A stretch of 6,340 nt of DNA from Bifidobacteriaceae bacterium (GTDB lineage Bacteria; Actinomycetota; Actinomycetes; Actinomycetales; WQXJ01), in the NCBI GenBank assembly GCA_031265345.1, contig JAISCU010000107.1, forward strand, positions 1-6,340, in the 5' to 3' direction. Position numbers and translations under genes: made by a program. The notes under the pieces were generated by a model. That model did not search any database and was not told the DNA's origin. It saw only the letters and a program-made list of their open reading frames with translations. Below, one piece after another: positions 5,701 to 6,340 of this stretch (the stretch's first letter is position 1; each line of letters opens with the position of its first letter).

Positions 5701-5735
5701 GAACACGGGTTAGCGTCTGACGCCAACCCGTGTTC
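5701..5735. repeat. 35-base inverted repeat (hairpin), copy A
   Basis: Perfect 11-base arms GAACACGGGTT and AACCCGTGTTC enclose a further GCGT-CTG-ACGC stem-loop, with one A/C mismatch between them, giving a 15-bp stem. It is 33/35 identical to copy B, starting exactly 150 bases away; flanks are not alike, so the hairpin itself is the repeated unit. It could be a second terminator, a REP-like element or a protein-binding palindrome. Confidence 0.75.
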
Positions 5736-5850
5736 CGACGCTTCCACGATCGGGGCAGTCGGCGGCTCCTGGGGGGCCGGACGGCGGTGCCGAATGTGGC
5801 TGCGGCGGGGCACTCAGCCGGGACGGCTCCGGGGGCCGACAGCGGGGGGG

Positions 5851-5885
5851 GAACACGGGTTTACGTCTGACGCCAACCCGTGTTC
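5851..5885 (-). terminator. 35-base inverted repeat, copy B; probable terminator of the surface-protein gene
   Basis: The same perfect 11-base arms as at 5701-5735, with inner bases TA instead of AG, which weakens the inner stem. On the minus strand it begins nine bases behind the surface-protein stop and is followed by a run of C rather than U. Position favours a terminator role; the lack of a U tract and the duplicate 150 bases further on leave room for a repetitive element that happens to sit there. Confidence 0.5.
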
Positions 5886-5894
5886 CTGGGGCGG

Positions 5895-6340
5895 TCAGTC
5901 GGTGTGGCCGGGGGTGCCGGGGCGGGTTGCGGCGCGGCGGCGGCGGGTGGTTAGAAGCAGGAGCCAGCCGGTCGTCAGCAGGGCCGCCGCCAGCACCGCC
6001 AGGCGGGACGCCGCGCCGGAGCCGGTGAAGGGCAAGCCGCCGTCGCCGCCCTGGCCCGATCCGCCCGCGCCGTTGCCGCCAGGGGCGGTCGATTGGCTCG
6101 GTGTTGGCCCAACCGGCCCAGTTGCCGATGGCGTGGGGCTCGGGGCAGGTTTGACGCTCGCCACGGTCACCTCGTAGGTGAGCTCGACGCATTGGCCGAG
6201 GTCGTCGCACACCGTCACCGAGAACGAGGTGGTCCCCTTCCAACCGGCCTCCGGGGTGTACCGCACACCGGAGCCCTCCAACGCCACGACCCCATGGTCC
6301 GGCTGCCCGATCGACCCGGCCGTCAAAGGACGCAGATCAT
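5895..6340 (-). CDS. LPXTG cell-wall-anchored surface protein, C-terminal end (5' partial)
   Basis: The last 147 codons of a larger gene; the frame is open to the window edge and reads DLRPLTAGSIGQPDHG without a break. A TTG at 6326 is the Leu of this stretch, not a start. First comes an Ig/cadherin-like repeat of the Big_9 type: the pattern GSIGQPDHG, VRYTPEAGWKGTTSFSVTV, then CDDLGQC and YEVTV, where the two Cys may form a disulfide. A Pro/Ser/Thr then Gly-rich linker of about 45 residues would span the wall. The sorting signal follows: LPFTG (bases 6021-6035), an Ala/Leu-rich helix and an RRRR tail, ending PGTPGHTD. Housekeeping-type sortases cut LPXTG between Thr and Gly and link the protein to peptidoglycan, so this is an exposed adhesin or structural protein of unknown ligand. 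More repeats are likely upstream, outside the window. Confidence 0.9.
   Translation of the reverse strand, partial: DLRPLTAGSIGQPDHGVVALEGSGVRYTPEAGWKGTTSFSVTVCDDLGQCVELTYEVTVASVKPAPSPTPSATGPVGPTPSQSTAPGGNGAGGSGQGGDGGLPFTGSGAASRLAVLAAALLTTGWLLLLTTRRRRAATRPGTPGHTD

Noticed and set aside
5222..5813. Overlapping minus-strand frames of 141 and 146 codons in the gene-free region
   Set aside because: Arg/Pro/Gly-rich, no domains, run through hairpin and repeat sequences or into the permease gene in another frame.
5701..5885. Two similar repeats as a CRISPR array
   Set aside because: Only two units, 115-base spacing, strong perfect hairpin, no further units or cas genes; not a CRISPR.

Overview
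The window is GC-rich (roughly 70% by eye, strong G/C preference at third codon positions). It holds a sortase-anchored surface protein with an LPFTG signal and an RHS protein of the type common in Gram-positive actinobacteria. Together these point to an actinomycete (Actinomycetota); genus or family cannot be fixed from this sequence. All supported genes lie on the minus strand, so the biological reading order runs from high to low coordinates.

Layout in transcription order. (1) 6340-5895: the C-terminal end of a cell-wall-anchored protein, with one Ig/cadherin-like repeat, a Pro/Ser/Thr linker, LPFTG, a membrane helix and an Arg tail; its start lies outside the window. (2) 5894-5311: a gene-free stretch of 584 bases with two near-identical 35-base inverted repeats exactly 150 bases apart, the first directly behind the surface-protein stop, and one copy of a 25-base dispersed repeat. 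(3) 5310-2244: a two-gene ABC transporter, a 740-residue FtsX-like permease with eight predicted membrane helices followed by a 236-residue ATPase. The pair resembles the lactococcin-972-type bacteriocin export/immunity transporters, but no bacteriocin precursor is visible here. (4) 2243-1891: a gene-free stretch with a perfect CRP/GlxR-type palindrome and, 28 bases away centre to centre, a DevR/DosR-like palindrome, plus the inverted partner of the 25-base repeat. (5) About 1890-1: a 5'-truncated RHS/YD-repeat polymorphic-toxin gene broken by a one-base frameshift (near 1202-1214) and an in-frame TAA (370-372). The RHS core ends in this window, and the hydrophobic pre-toxin segment runs off the edge.

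The theme is cell surface and microbial competition: an anchored surface protein, a bacteriocin-type transporter and the remnant of a contact-dependent toxin. The transporter is the only complete, intact unit. The RHS piece looks like a decayed orphan tip that landed behind a leftover regulatory region. The most interesting unexplained signals are the paired CRP-like and DevR-like sites with no intact gene to control, and a 13-base core sequence found exactly three times outside intact genes plus once as a variant, two of these forming a 23/25 inverted pair that brackets the transporter.
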